Shown one piece after another: positions 1-6,882 of a stretch of DNA of 20,505 nucleotides (position 1 is its first letter; each line of letters begins with the position of its first letter). A model generated the notes under the pieces. That model was not told the DNA's origin. It was given only the letters and a program-made list of their open reading frames with translations, and made no database searches. Both the position numbers and the translations under genes were made by a program. Where the stretch lies: assembly GCA_042095835.1 (NCBI GenBank), contig JBELML010000114.1:1-20505 (forward strand). The letters run 5' to 3'. Origin of the DNA: DATFKA01 sp042095835 (GTDB lineage: Bacteria; Bacteroidota; Bacteroidia; Chitinophagales; Saprospiraceae).

Positions 1-39
1 GCCTAGCCAAACTCGTTCCACTCGAACAGTGCCTAGGCG

Positions 40-58
40 GCATCCCGCACTTCGCCTA
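40..58. repeat. Short GC-rich repeat fragment at left edge
   Basis: The stretch GGCATCCCGCACTTCGCC resembles the reverse complement of a GC-rich hairpin segment at about 1316-1347 on the other side of xerD, which reads GCATCCCG ... CGCTTCGCCGGG on the minus strand. The two are partial inverted copies of the same repeat. The rest of 1-145 is AT-rich and shows no convincing coding frame or RNA gene. It could be the tail of an element lying mostly outside the window. Confidence 0.3.
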
Positions 59-145
59 TTACCTTTTTCATGCTTAATTTTGAGTAATAAGCATTTCTTT
101 TTAAGTTTTTATTTTAATGCGTTTGCCCTACTAAACCCCTAAATC

Positions 146-187
146 TTACTGACGAAAAGCTCGTACCTCACCTTTACCAGTCTACCT
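146..187 (+). repeat. Direct repeat copy R1 (TACTGAC family)
   Basis: This copy begins TTACTGACGAAAAGCTC, continues through ACCTCACCTTTACCAGT and runs straight into an octamer array. Two further copies in the same orientation lie at 1401-1440 (R2) and 1491-1530 (R3), on the far side of xerD. All three are followed immediately by tandem octamers ending in TAA. R3 has perfect 9-bp inverted arms; in R1 the right arm has decayed. Confidence 0.55.
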
Positions 188-256
188 ATTAACCTCATAA
201 ACTTATAAACTCATAACCCACTAACTCCTTAACCTCATAACCTCATAACCCCCTAA
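185..256 (+). repeat. Degenerate 8-bp tandem array (CCTCATAA-like), left of xerD
   Basis: Nine consecutive octamers keep the same frame, and each ends in TAA: CCTATTAA, CCTCATAA, ACTTATAA, ACTCATAA, CCCACTAA, CTCCTTAA, CCTCATAA, CCTCATAA, CCCCCTAA. The same unit family appears at 1441-1480 and 1531-1704. The array ends about 20 bp before the xerD stop codon. No function is known to me; it looks like replication-slippage DNA, and its placement around xerD is treated as a finding. Confidence 0.75.
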
Positions 257-277
257 CTCCTACCCCTCCCCACCAAC

Positions 278-1189
278 TCACCCCCGCCGATTCCTAGGAT
301 GGAAAGTCAGAATAGTCTCTCTGAGATAGTCGGTATCTAGGTGAGTATAGATTTCAGTTGTGATAATCGACTCATGACCAAGCATATCTTGAACGGCCTT
401 TAAGTTAGCTCCGCCTTCAATGAGGTGGGTCGCAAAAGAGTGTCGGAAAGTATGCGGGCTTACCGATTTCTCGATACCGGCAGCTTTCGCCAATTCTTTG
501 ACAAGCATAAAGACGTAAACTCTAGTCAGTTTTTTCCCTCTACGATTGAGGAAAAGATAGTTTTGGTGCTCCGGATGGATATTTCCCATCCCTCTTCTCA
601 CGCCTTCGATGTAGAATCGGATATGCTTACTAGCTTCTTCGCCGATAGGTACGATCCTTTCCTTGTTCCCTTTACCCGAGACCTTAATAAAACCAACATC
701 AAGTAGGGTATGTGATAGTTTTAATTCTACTAATTCGCTTACTCGGAGGCCACAGGCGTAGAGGGTTTCCAGCATTGCTCGGTTCCGTACCCCATGAGGT
801 GTGCTATGATCGATAGCAGCCAACATCTTCTGGATTTCTTCGAAACTTAGTACTGCGGGAATTTTTCTACCCAATTTGGGGCTATCTAGAATTTCTGCCG
901 GGTTCTTCGTGATCAGCTCTTCGAGGATTAGATAGCGATAGAAAGATTTTATGGCCGAGATAAGTCGGGCCTGTGAGCGATTGCTCAAGCCCAATTCACT
1001 GAGGTACCAGATGAAATTTCTTAAATCCTCAGCACCAAGGGCCAAAGGGAGTTTGACAGGCTCCTCCAGTTGAAGGTAGTTCACTAGCTTTTTAAGATCA
1101 CGACCATAAGCTTCAATGGTCGGCGCTGCCAGCCCCAACTCAAGAAGCATATACGCCTCGAACCCCTTTAATGCTGATTTCCAATCCAT
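278..1189 (-). CDS. xerD: Tyrosine recombinase XerD
   Basis: Site-specific tyrosine recombinase; the XerCD pair resolves chromosome dimers at dif beside the division machinery. An N-terminal SAM-like core-binding domain (about residues 5-90) precedes the catalytic domain (about 110-295). All catalytic residues are visible in the 303-residue product: R149 in CGLRVSEL, K173 in SGKGNKER, H246 and R249 in PHTFRH, H272 in GHES and nucleophile Y281 in EIYTH. The ending LRETILTFHPR favours XerD over XerC. The frame stays open to a TTG at 1210, but a perfect TAACTTTG box (1208-1215) overlaps that codon. The ATG at 1189 (MDWKSALKGF) is therefore the better start and gives the usual family length. It is monocistronic and flanked on both sides by octamer and direct repeats, but nothing suggests it belongs to a mobile integrase clade. 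Confidence 0.93.
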   Translation of the reverse strand: MDWKSALKGFEAYMLLELGLAAPTIEAYGRDLKKLVNYLQLEEPVKLPLALGAEDLRNFIWYLSELGLSNRSQARLISAIKSFYRYLILEELITKNPAEILDSPKLGRKIPAVLSFEEIQKMLAAIDHSTPHGVRNRAMLETLYACGLRVSELVELKLSHTLLDVGFIKVSGKGNKERIVPIGEEASKHIRFYIEGVRRGMGNIHPEHQNYLFLNRRGKKLTRVYVFMLVKELAKAAGIEKSVSPHTFRHSFATHLIEGGANLKAVQDMLGHESIITTEIYTHLDTDYLRETILTFHPRNRRG

Positions 1190-1207
1190 CACTTTTCCGT
1201 TGTCTTC

Positions 1208-1215
1208 CAAAGTTA
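1208..1215 (-). promoter_or_regulatory. xerD promoter -7 box (TAACTTTG)
   Basis: A perfect match to the Bacteroidota -7 consensus TAnnTTTG lies on the minus strand, about 19 bp upstream of the ATG at 1189. It overlaps the possible TTG start at 1210 and so argues against that start. No clear -33 TTG element is seen at the right distance. Confidence 0.5.
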
Positions 1216-1353
1216 CATAATATGCCGCTAATGCTTACACTTGACCAACGAAAGGCTCCCGGCGTCAAGTTAATGAGACCATTGTAGTGCGCAGCAATAC
1301 AATCTGGTCGAATTAATCCCGGCGAAGCGCATCGGATGTCGGGATGCTTTGCT

Positions 1354-1395
1354 ATGTGTCATGTGCCATGTATTATGTGCTATGTGTCATGTATA
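1354..1395 (+). repeat. 7-bp tandem array (ATGTGYY)
   Basis: Six consecutive heptamers: ATGTGTC, ATGTGCC, ATGTATT, ATGTGCT, ATGTGTC, ATGTATA. The same heptamer family recurs 13 kb away at 14293-14327 and 14408-14425. Just upstream (1316-1350) is a GC-rich segment with short inverted arms GCATC ... GATGC. The whole 1211-1807 interval holds repeats and the sigma-factor promoter; no gene was recognised in it. Confidence 0.65.
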
Positions 1396-1400
1396 TGACG

Positions 1401-1440
1401 ATACTAATGAAAATCTCCTGACCTCACCTTTGTCAGTATA
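1401..1440 (+). repeat. Direct repeat copy R2 (TACTGAC family)
   Basis: This copy reads ATACTAATGAAAATCTCC, then TGACCTCACC, then TTTGTCAGTATA. It is closest to R3 in its right half, with TTGTCAGTATA identical. The left TACTGAC arm has decayed to TACTAATG. It is followed directly by five octamers at 1441-1480 (CCCCTTAA, CCTCATAA, ACTAATAA, ACTCATAA, CCCACTAA). Confidence 0.55.
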
Positions 1441-1490
1441 CCCCTTAACCTCATAAACTAATAAACTCATAACCCACTAAACACTAAACA

Positions 1491-1530
1491 CTACTGACAA
1501 ATATCTCCCGGCCCCACCCTTGTCAGTATA
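1491..1530 (+). repeat. Direct repeat copy R3 with 9-bp inverted arms
   Basis: TACTGACAA at 1492-1500 and TTGTCAGTA at 1520-1528 are perfect reverse complements around a C-rich 19-nt loop. The copy has the same orientation as R1 and R2 and is followed immediately by the longest octamer array. It could form a small hairpin or be a protein-binding site. Confidence 0.55.
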
Positions 1531-1704
1531 CCTCATAACCTCATAAACTAATAACCTCATAAACTCATAACCCCATAAACTCATAACCCACTAACCCCTA
1601 ATCACTTAACCTCATAAACTAATAACCCCATAAACTCATAACCCACTAACCCCTAATCATTTAACCTCATAACCTCATAACCTTATAACCTTATAACCTC
1701 ATAA
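1531..1704 (+). repeat. Long 8-bp tandem array with 55-bp higher-order repeat
   Basis: About 22 consecutive units of the CCTCATAA / ACTCATAA / CCCACTAA family, nearly all 8 bp and ending in TAA. Within the array, 1555-1609 and 1610-1664 are two 55-bp blocks with the same order of seven units, including one 7-bp unit (CCCCTAA). They differ at only two positions that I can see. A block of already diverged octamers was thus duplicated as a unit. The array ends about 75 bp before the sigma-factor -7 box. Confidence 0.75.
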
Positions 1705-1778
1705 CCCCCAATCCCTATCCAAATAAAAAGAAACCCTTTTTTCCTTGGAAAAAATTATGTCGTTAATGATAGTAAACC

Positions 1779-1786
1779 TATCTTTG
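1779..1786 (+). promoter_or_regulatory. ECF sigma gene promoter -7 box (TATCTTTG)
   Basis: A perfect TAnnTTTG match ends 21 bp before the ATG at 1808. It lies inside the longer open frame that begins with TTG at 1745, so the short 1808 start is preferred. A -33 TTG at standard spacing is not obvious. Confidence 0.5.
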
Positions 1787-1807
1787 TGGAAAGTTCAACC
1801 AAATAAA

Positions 1808-2341
1808 ATGACAGCAAAGGAATTCACCCTGCAATTTAACCAACTCAATTCGGCCCTTTTTGCATTTGCATTAAACTTGACCAAAGATCATGAGGCTGCC
1901 AGAGATTTAGTACAAGAGACCGCCTTTAAGGCCTATAAATACCGCAAAAACTACCAACCACAAACCAACTTGCGTGCTTGGTTGATGACCATTATGCGTA
2001 ATGCTTTTATCAATGAATATCGCAAACGCAAACGCCGCCAAACTTTCAACGACTTCACTAGCAATGATTATCTCTTAGATTCGGGCGGTAAAGTGGTCAA
2101 CAACATGGGCGAATCCTCCTTGACCGCTACAGAAATCCAGGTTCAGGTCGATGCCCTAGATGATTCCCTGAAAATGCCTTTCCTATTGCATTTACAAGGT
2201 TTTAAGTATGAAGAGATCGCCGAACAATTGCAATTGCCATTAGGAACAGTAAAAAGTAGAATCTTTTTTGCACGCAAACGCTTACAAAAAGCCATCCGGC
2301 AGATTTACCAAGTCAATGATCTTGTAGATATTTTGGATTAG
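1808..2341 (+). CDS. ECF-type RNA polymerase sigma factor
   Basis: A 177-residue sigma-70 family factor of the short ECF kind, with only regions 2 and 4. Region 2 (about residues 10-78) includes DLVQETAFKAY and a WLMTIMRNAFINEYRKRKRR segment that matches the -10-binding part. Region 4 (about 120-168) carries the helix-turn-helix EEIAEQLQLPLGTVKSRIFFAR. The frame is open upstream to a TTG at 1745, but MTAKEF at 1808 is the usual start of this Bacteroidota family, and a -7 box lies between the two. No anti-sigma gene is adjacent: the next gene downstream is the broken TetR regulator. The target regulon cannot be told from the sequence. Confidence 0.9.
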   Translation: MTAKEFTLQFNQLNSALFAFALNLTKDHEAARDLVQETAFKAYKYRKNYQPQTNLRAWLMTIMRNAFINEYRKRKRRQTFNDFTSNDYLLDSGGKVVNNMGESSLTATEIQVQVDALDDSLKMPFLLHLQGFKYEEIAEQLQLPLGTVKSRIFFARKRLQKAIRQIYQVNDLVDILD

Positions 2342-2435
2342 GCACTTTTTTATAAGTCTGATTTAACTTAGGGTTTGGTCACTTGATTAAACATAGAATT
2401 GGTTCTCTCTTGTAGAGATTTACAAATTGGAAGCT

Positions 2436-3057
2436 ATGGAGAAAGTGTCGATGGAGGAGGAGAAAATCCTCAAAGCAGGTGCTGAAGTCTTTACAGAGAA
2501 AGGCTACGCTGCTACTAAGACGAGAGATATCGCAGAAGCTGCCGGCATCAAGAATAACAATGTCGCTAGTACCCATTAATACTATTGTAGCAAAGAAAAC
2601 TCTTTGCAATCATTGCAGGCGAGGCATTGAGGAAAATGTCTCACCAGGTGGATAGTATTCTGGATAGTCAAGAGGAGCTCCATACTAAGATCAAAAAAAA
2701 TTGTGCCCGCCTATATTGACTTCATTAAGGAGAACCCCTTTCTCCCTATGTTTATCTTTTCTGAGTCGCAGAAGAATGCTGACAAACTTAGTCGGCAGAT
2801 GGGAAATGATCAAACGCTAGCCGTTTTGGAAAAACAGCTCACCACCCTGACTTAGCCAAGGGAAGATCAAACCAATTTCTCCACAAAATTTCATGTCCAA
2901 TATTATCGGCTTAATTGTATTCCCCTTTATGGGAAAAGAAATCCTAAAGGCGAAAACTAGAATGACTGATCAAGGGTTTGACCAAATGTTGGAAGAGAAC
3001 AAAACTATGATCGTTGATATGGTGCTCAACTATTTATACCTGGAAATGCCCAAGTAG
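2436..3057 (+). pseudogene. Decayed TetR/AcrR-family regulator
   Basis: Joined across frames, this is a full-length TetR-type repressor of about 205 residues. The N-terminal helix-turn-helix domain is clear: ILKAGAEVFTEKGYAATKTR, then DIAEAAGIKNNNV. The lesions are several. An in-frame TAA falls at the HYY motif (codon 2574-2576). A -1 shift follows near 2590, where SKE-KLFAIIAGEALRKM is regained in another frame. A +1 shift lies in the A8 run at 2693-2700, then KFVPAYIDF and FLPMFIFSESQKNADKLSRQ follow. A stop and another shift lie near 2853-2870, after which ISPQNFMSNIIGLIVFPF and the C-terminus LNYLYLEMPK end at the TAG at 3055. Such regulators usually control a neighbouring efflux or envelope operon; none remains here. 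Four separate lesions make a sequencing error unlikely. Confidence 0.88.
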
Positions 3058-3076
3058 GCATTTTTTTGCCTAAAAT

Positions 3077-3092
3077 TTAATCAAATGATTAA
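3077..3092. promoter_or_regulatory. Palindromic operator-like site 1
   Basis: TTAATCAAATGATTAA has perfect 7-bp arms (TTAATCA / TGATTAA) around AA. It lies 20 bp after the end of the TetR pseudogene. A second copy with one changed arm base lies 43 bp further on. Size and symmetry fit a dimeric TetR-type repressor; this assignment is inferred from position. Confidence 0.5.
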
Positions 3093-3119
3093 TTCTGGGT
3101 GCTGTTTTTTATTTGTCAT

Positions 3120-3135
3120 TTAATCAAATGATTCA
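3120..3135. promoter_or_regulatory. Palindromic operator-like site 2
   Basis: TTAATCAAATGATTCA matches site 1 at 15 of 16 positions, and the identity extends two bases upstream (AT). A possible Bacteroidota promoter follows: TTG at about 3143, then 18 bp, then TATATCTTG, a near match to TAnnTTTG. Only a 21-codon frame from an ATG at 3180 follows it, running into the terminator, so the regulated gene seems to be gone. Confidence 0.45.
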
Positions 3136-3200
3136 ACTAGTTATTGACTCATTCCTTAAAGCTTTATATCTTGAAAAAAATGGAGGCCAACGCGCTTAAA

Positions 3201-3241
3201 CTAGAAAGAGCCAGCTTGATCAATCAAGCTGGCTCTTCTAG
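3201..3241 (-). terminator. Terminator hairpin downstream of glyA
   Basis: Perfect 15-bp inverted arms lie at 3206-3220 and 3223-3237 (AAGAGCCAGCTTGAT / ATCAAGCTGGCTCTT) with a 2-nt centre. The stem extends to 3201 and 3241 with a single bulged A. It sits 62 bp past the glyA stop codon. On the minus strand the stem is followed by a short T run (CTAGTTTAAG). It would also block transcription from the orphan TetR-operator promoter. Confidence 0.7.
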
Positions 3242-3302
3242 TTGAACTTAAGGACTTTCCAATCACAAAGTTTTCCCTTGCAAGGTCACCTTGTTATCCT
3301 AT

Positions 3303-4592
3303 TTATGCAATGACTCCATCTTCCGCATATAATGGAAATGCTTCCATATAGGCATTGATTTCATGCTTAATCGCTTCTAATTGGGCGGCATCTTCTGGAT
3401 GCTTGATCACTCGATCGATCCACTCTACGGTTTGGATGACATCCGCTTCTTTGAAACCGCGCGTAGTCACGGCAGCGGTTCCTACTCGAATACCCGAAGT
3501 CACAAATGGGGACTGCGTATCAAAAGGCACCATATTTTTATTCACCGTAATATCTGCTACTCCGAGTGCCGCTTCCGCTACCTTACCGGTGATGTTCTTA
3601 TTGCGTAAATCCAATAGCATCAAGTGATTATCAGATCCTCCTGAGATGAGGTCATAACCTTTTTCAACAAAGGCTTTGGCCATAGCCTGTGCATTTTTAA
3701 TAACCTGTGCTCCATAAGCTTTGAAAGAAGGTTGTAGCGCTTCACCAAATGCTACTGCTTTAGCAGCAATCACATGCTCTAAAGGACCACCTTGCATACC
3801 AGGAAATACACCGCTATTCAGTATTGCAGACATCTTAATAGGGTTGCCTTTTCTCGTTTTTCTACCCCAAGGATTATTGAAGTTTTTACCCATCATGATA
3901 ATCCCTCCTCTTGGTCCACGTAAAGTCTTATGCGTAGTAGAAGTCACAATATGGCAATGCGGCATTGGATCATTCAATAGCCCAGCAGCGACTAAACCAG
4001 CAGGGTGCGCAATATCAGCTAATAATAAGGCGCCTACTTTATCTGCAATCGCTCTGAAGCGGGCATAGTCCCAATCTCTAGAATAAGCAGAAGCACCACA
4101 GATAATTAATTTTGGTTGGACCTCTAGAGCTTTTGCTTCTACCTTGTCCATGTCTATCAAGCCGGTCTCCTTTTCTACGCCATAGAAATGCGGCTTATAT
4201 ACTTTGCCAGAAAAATTGACAGGTGAGCCGTGAGAAAGGTGTCCACCATGAGCTAGATCAAATCCGAGAATCGCATCACCAGGCTGAAGTACAGCTAGGA
4301 ATACTGCTGCATTAGCTTGTGCGCCGGAGTGCGGTTGCACATTGGCATATTCTGCGCTAAATAATTCTTTGAGGCGATCAATCGCTAATTGTTCTACTTT
4401 GTCGACCACTTCACAACCACCATAATAACGCTTACCAGGATACCCTTCAGCATATTTATTGGTGAGACAGCTCCCCATGGCATCCATCACCGCAGGACTT
4501 GTGAAGTTTTCAGAAGCAATCAGCTCAATACCTTTCTGCTGACGGTGCAATTCCTCATTAATTAAATTGAATAATTGTGTATCCTTAGCCAT
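3303..4592 (-). CDS. glyA: Serine hydroxymethyltransferase
   Basis: A PLP-dependent cytosolic enzyme that interconverts serine and glycine with tetrahydrofolate and 5,10-methylene-THF, the main supply of one-carbon units. The 429-residue length is normal. Visible signatures include IELIASENFTS near residue 22, the NKYAEGYPGKRYYGGCE motif (45-61) and the substrate-binding region HGGHLSHGS (115-123). The PLP-lysine motif VTSTTHKTLRGPRGG has K222 as the Schiff-base lysine. It begins MAKDTQLFNL at an ATG. It is divergent from the polyprenyl synthase gene, with 254 bp between them. A hairpin terminator follows. No riboswitch is evident in its upstream region. Confidence 0.97.
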   Translation of the reverse strand: MAKDTQLFNLINEELHRQQKGIELIASENFTSPAVMDAMGSCLTNKYAEGYPGKRYYGGCEVVDKVEQLAIDRLKELFSAEYANVQPHSGAQANAAVFLAVLQPGDAILGFDLAHGGHLSHGSPVNFSGKVYKPHFYGVEKETGLIDMDKVEAKALEVQPKLIICGASAYSRDWDYARFRAIADKVGALLLADIAHPAGLVAAGLLNDPMPHCHIVTSTTHKTLRGPRGGIIMMGKNFNNPWGRKTRKGNPIKMSAILNSGVFPGMQGGPLEHVIAAKAVAFGEALQPSFKAYGAQVIKNAQAMAKAFVEKGYDLISGGSDNHLMLLDLRNKNITGKVAEAALGVADITVNKNMVPFDTQSPFVTSGIRVGTAAVTTRGFKEADVIQTVEWIDRVIKHPEDAAQLEAIKHEINAYMEAFPLYAEDGVIA

Positions 4593-4639
4593 ATTCGTGT
4601 TGTTAATTAAATAGTATTGTGAAAAGTAGGATTGAACCC

Positions 4640-4647
4640 CAAAGTTA
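4640..4647 (-). promoter_or_regulatory. glyA promoter -7 box (TAACTTTG)
   Basis: A perfect TAnnTTTG match on the minus strand, 47 bp upstream of the glyA ATG. A TTTTG lies 16 bp further upstream (minus-strand reading of 4664-4668). That is slightly closer than the usual -33 to -7 spacing in this phylum, so the -33 assignment is tentative. Confidence 0.5.
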
Positions 4648-4770
4648 CAATATCTTCACAGAACAAAACACTTGCCCACAGGATTATTCTAGTAAGAACT
4701 TGGTAATAATATTTTGTAATGACAATTTACAAAGCTTACGCCCTAAAACTAAAGCTCCATATGTACGGGA

Positions 4771-4798
4771 AATACACCATTACTGACGATTTTGTCAG
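4771..4798 (+). promoter_or_regulatory. AATACACCA / TACTGAC motif with short hairpin upstream of polyprenyl synthase
   Basis: AATACACCA (4771-4779) is followed by TACTGAC (4781-4787) and GTCAG, forming short inverted arms CTGAC ... GTCAG. The same two words occur upstream of lemA and of the DUF3137 gene. No function is known; it is listed because of the recurrence. Confidence 0.3.
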
Positions 4799-4846
4799 CA
4801 CAAGCAGATTGATATCAGCACTATTATACCATTAGATAAACAAGGC

Positions 4847-5839
4847 ATGCTTCCAAGCGATAGAGCAATAAAATCATTAAAAGACATTAAACGTCCCATC
4901 GAAACGGAGCTCAAATCCTTTGAGCAACACTTTCGTAAAGCCATGCATTCGACGGTGCCGCTGCTCGACAAGATCACGTATTATATTGTTCGTAGAAAAG
5001 GCAAGCAGGTGCGTCCTATGTTTGTATTTCTGAGTGCAAAAATCTGTGGAGAGATCAGTGAAAGTACTTTTAATGCAGCTTCCTTTATCGAGTTATTACA
5101 TACTGCTACGCTCGTACACGACGATGTGGTTGATGATAGTTTCATGCGTCGTGGATTTTTCTCCGTCAATGCACTTTGGAAGAATAAAATCGCTGTACTG
5201 GTCGGAGATTATTTATTTTCTAAAGGGATGTTGCTCACGCTGCAAAATGGAGAATACAAACTCCTGGAAATTGTCTCTGAATCGATCAAAGCACTTGCCG
5301 AAGGTGAGCTCCTACAGATCGAAAAAGCCAGAAGATTGGATATTAAAGAAGAAATTTATTTTGACATCATTCGGCAAAAGACAGCGTCTTTAATTGCTTC
5401 GGCTTGTAGTGCTGGCGCTGCTTCCGTATCTAAAGATCCTAAAGTAATCGATCAGTTCAAGTTATTTGGTGAGAAAATCGGTATTGCATTTCAAATTAGG
5501 GATGACCTCTTTGATTTTGGAACCGATGATGTCGGCAAACCTCTCGGTATCGATATTAAGGAGAAAAAAATGACCCTTCCGTTGATTTATGCACTAAATA
5601 ATGCTACTCGTTCTGATCGCAGAAGGATCATCAATCTAGTCAAAAGACATAGCGATAATCCTGAAAAAGTTAAAGAAGTGATCGCTTTCGTTCACGCCAG
5701 CGATGGCCTGGAATATGCCAAAAAGGCGATGTACCAATACCGAAGCGAAGCTTTCGAACTCCTCCATCAGTTTCCCAATTCGGAAGCCAGGCAGTCTTTG
5801 GAGGATCTGGTCGTATTCGTCACTGACCGTAAAAAATAG
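4847..5839 (+). CDS. Polyprenyl diphosphate synthase (IspB/octaprenyl type)
   Basis: An all-alpha trans-prenyltransferase that condenses isopentenyl diphosphate onto an allylic diphosphate to build the long isoprenoid chain of menaquinone. The first aspartate-rich motif is DDVVDD at residues 92-97, followed by SFMRRG. The second is IRDDLFDFG with D219, D220 and D223, followed by GKPLGIDIKEKK (230-241). RRKGKQVRPMFVF (49-61) holds the diphosphate-binding basic residues. Length is 330 residues, normal for the family. The start at 4847 (MLPSDRAIKSLKDIK) is the first ATG; there is no internal Met before residue 33. The ghrA-like gene follows after 48 bp on the same strand and may be co-transcribed. 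Chain length cannot be read with confidence from the sequence. Confidence 0.93.
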   Translation: MLPSDRAIKSLKDIKRPIETELKSFEQHFRKAMHSTVPLLDKITYYIVRRKGKQVRPMFVFLSAKICGEISESTFNAASFIELLHTATLVHDDVVDDSFMRRGFFSVNALWKNKIAVLVGDYLFSKGMLLTLQNGEYKLLEIVSESIKALAEGELLQIEKARRLDIKEEIYFDIIRQKTASLIASACSAGAASVSKDPKVIDQFKLFGEKIGIAFQIRDDLFDFGTDDVGKPLGIDIKEKKMTLPLIYALNNATRSDRRRIINLVKRHSDNPEKVKEVIAFVHASDGLEYAKKAMYQYRSEAFELLHQFPNSEARQSLEDLVVFVTDRKK

Positions 5840-5887
5840 CTGGGCACATTCACGCATTCAATCCTTGTCTCATTTCTTTTTATTAAT

Positions 5888-6814
5888 ATGATTTTTATCC
5901 ACGCTCCTGATCGCAACACTAATCTGCTGAAAGACACCTTACAAGGATTATTGCCGGAGGTAAAAGTATTCAACGAAGCAGGTGCTTTCGATCCGAATGC
6001 TATCAAAATGGCGGTTTTATGGAAGCAAGAATCAGGAGTTTTAGATGGGTTTGATCAGCTACAGGCTATCCATTCTCTAGGAGCTGGAGTTGATCACCTG
6101 ATCGATGATCCCGGTATTCCTCCGCATTTACCTATTGCACGAGTAGTCGACCCAAATTTGACAAGAGATATGTGCCGTTATGTGGTAATGGCGGTCCTGA
6201 ATTTCCATAAAAACACCTTCCAGCATCTGGATCAACAAAGGCGTCAACAATGGTCAGGATTGTCGGTTCAAGATCAGGACTTAAAGATAGGGGTGATGGG
6301 TATGGGACAGTTAGGGGAGGCGGTAGCCCAATCTCTGCACCAATTGGGTTTTAAAGTAGTAGGCTTAGCTAATCGACCCAAGCAGCTTTCAGGTATCCCC
6401 GTTTACGCTACACAAAACCAGGAGCTTACTTCGTTTTTAGCACAAGTCAATACGCTTGTTTGTGTTTTACCACTTACTCCGGCCACGAAAAGCATCTTAA
6501 ATAAAGAATTGTTTAATCATCTGCCGCCCCAAAGCTATCTCATTAATGTAGGCAGAGGTCAACATTTAGTAGAAGAAGATTTGATCGAGGCACTTGAGGT
6601 AGGAAAAATTGCAGGCGCCTACCTAGATGTACTAAGCAAGGAACCTCTACCTCCAATACATCCTTTTTGGACACATCCCAAGATCATTCTTACGCCCCAC
6701 ATTGCCAGTGTCACCAATCAAGCAACAGTAGCGCTACAAATTGCAGAAAACTACAAGAGATTAATCTCCGGAAAACAAATGATCCACCAAATAAATAGGA
6801 AGGAAGGGTATTGA
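5888..6814 (+). CDS. D-2-hydroxyacid dehydrogenase, glyoxylate/hydroxypyruvate reductase A type
   Basis: An NAD(P)H-dependent reductase of the D-isomer-specific 2-hydroxyacid dehydrogenase family, 308 residues, cytosolic. The overall pattern is GhrA-like, including HSLGAGVDHL at 62-71. The Rossmann motif is GMGQLGEAVAQSL (138-150). The catalytic triad is visible as R223 in NVGRGQHL, E252 in LSKEPLPP and H271 in TPHIASVT. The likely substrates are glyoxylate and hydroxypyruvate, which would connect it loosely with serine metabolism through glyA across the divergent junction. That link is inference: the gene sits behind the polyprenyl synthase, not glyA. The residue after the Rossmann strand (LANRPKQL) suggests NADPH preference, but not firmly. 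The stop at 6814 faces the convergent gene ending at 6883. Confidence 0.9.
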   Translation: MIFIHAPDRNTNLLKDTLQGLLPEVKVFNEAGAFDPNAIKMAVLWKQESGVLDGFDQLQAIHSLGAGVDHLIDDPGIPPHLPIARVVDPNLTRDMCRYVVMAVLNFHKNTFQHLDQQRRQQWSGLSVQDQDLKIGVMGMGQLGEAVAQSLHQLGFKVVGLANRPKQLSGIPVYATQNQELTSFLAQVNTLVCVLPLTPATKSILNKELFNHLPPQSYLINVGRGQHLVEEDLIEALEVGKIAGAYLDVLSKEPLPPIHPFWTHPKIILTPHIASVTNQATVALQIAENYKRLISGKQMIHQINRKEGY

Positions 6815-6882
6815 AGCACTGCTTGATAATAGTCAATGAAGAATGAATAGGTATTCACTCATTCACCCATTACAACATTTCC

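Noticed and set aside
425..706. Plus-strand frame inside xerD
   Set aside because: It is a shadow of the xerD coding strand, which has all catalytic residues on the opposite strand.
1190..1240. dif-like XerCD site upstream of xerD (GCATATTATGTAAC on the minus strand resembles the right arm of the E. coli dif site)
   Set aside because: Only one arm is similar, about 8 of 11 positions; the other arm matches poorly. The same bases are better explained as the TAACTTTG promoter box.
3180..3245. 21-codon frame (MEANALKLERAS...) after the orphan operators
   Set aside because: It is composed largely of the terminator stem; not a credible gene, at most the stub of a deleted one.
3281..3293. Palindrome CAAGGTCACCTTG just after the glyA stop as a terminator
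   Set aside because: The stem is short with no T run; the longer hairpin at 3201-3241 is a better terminator.
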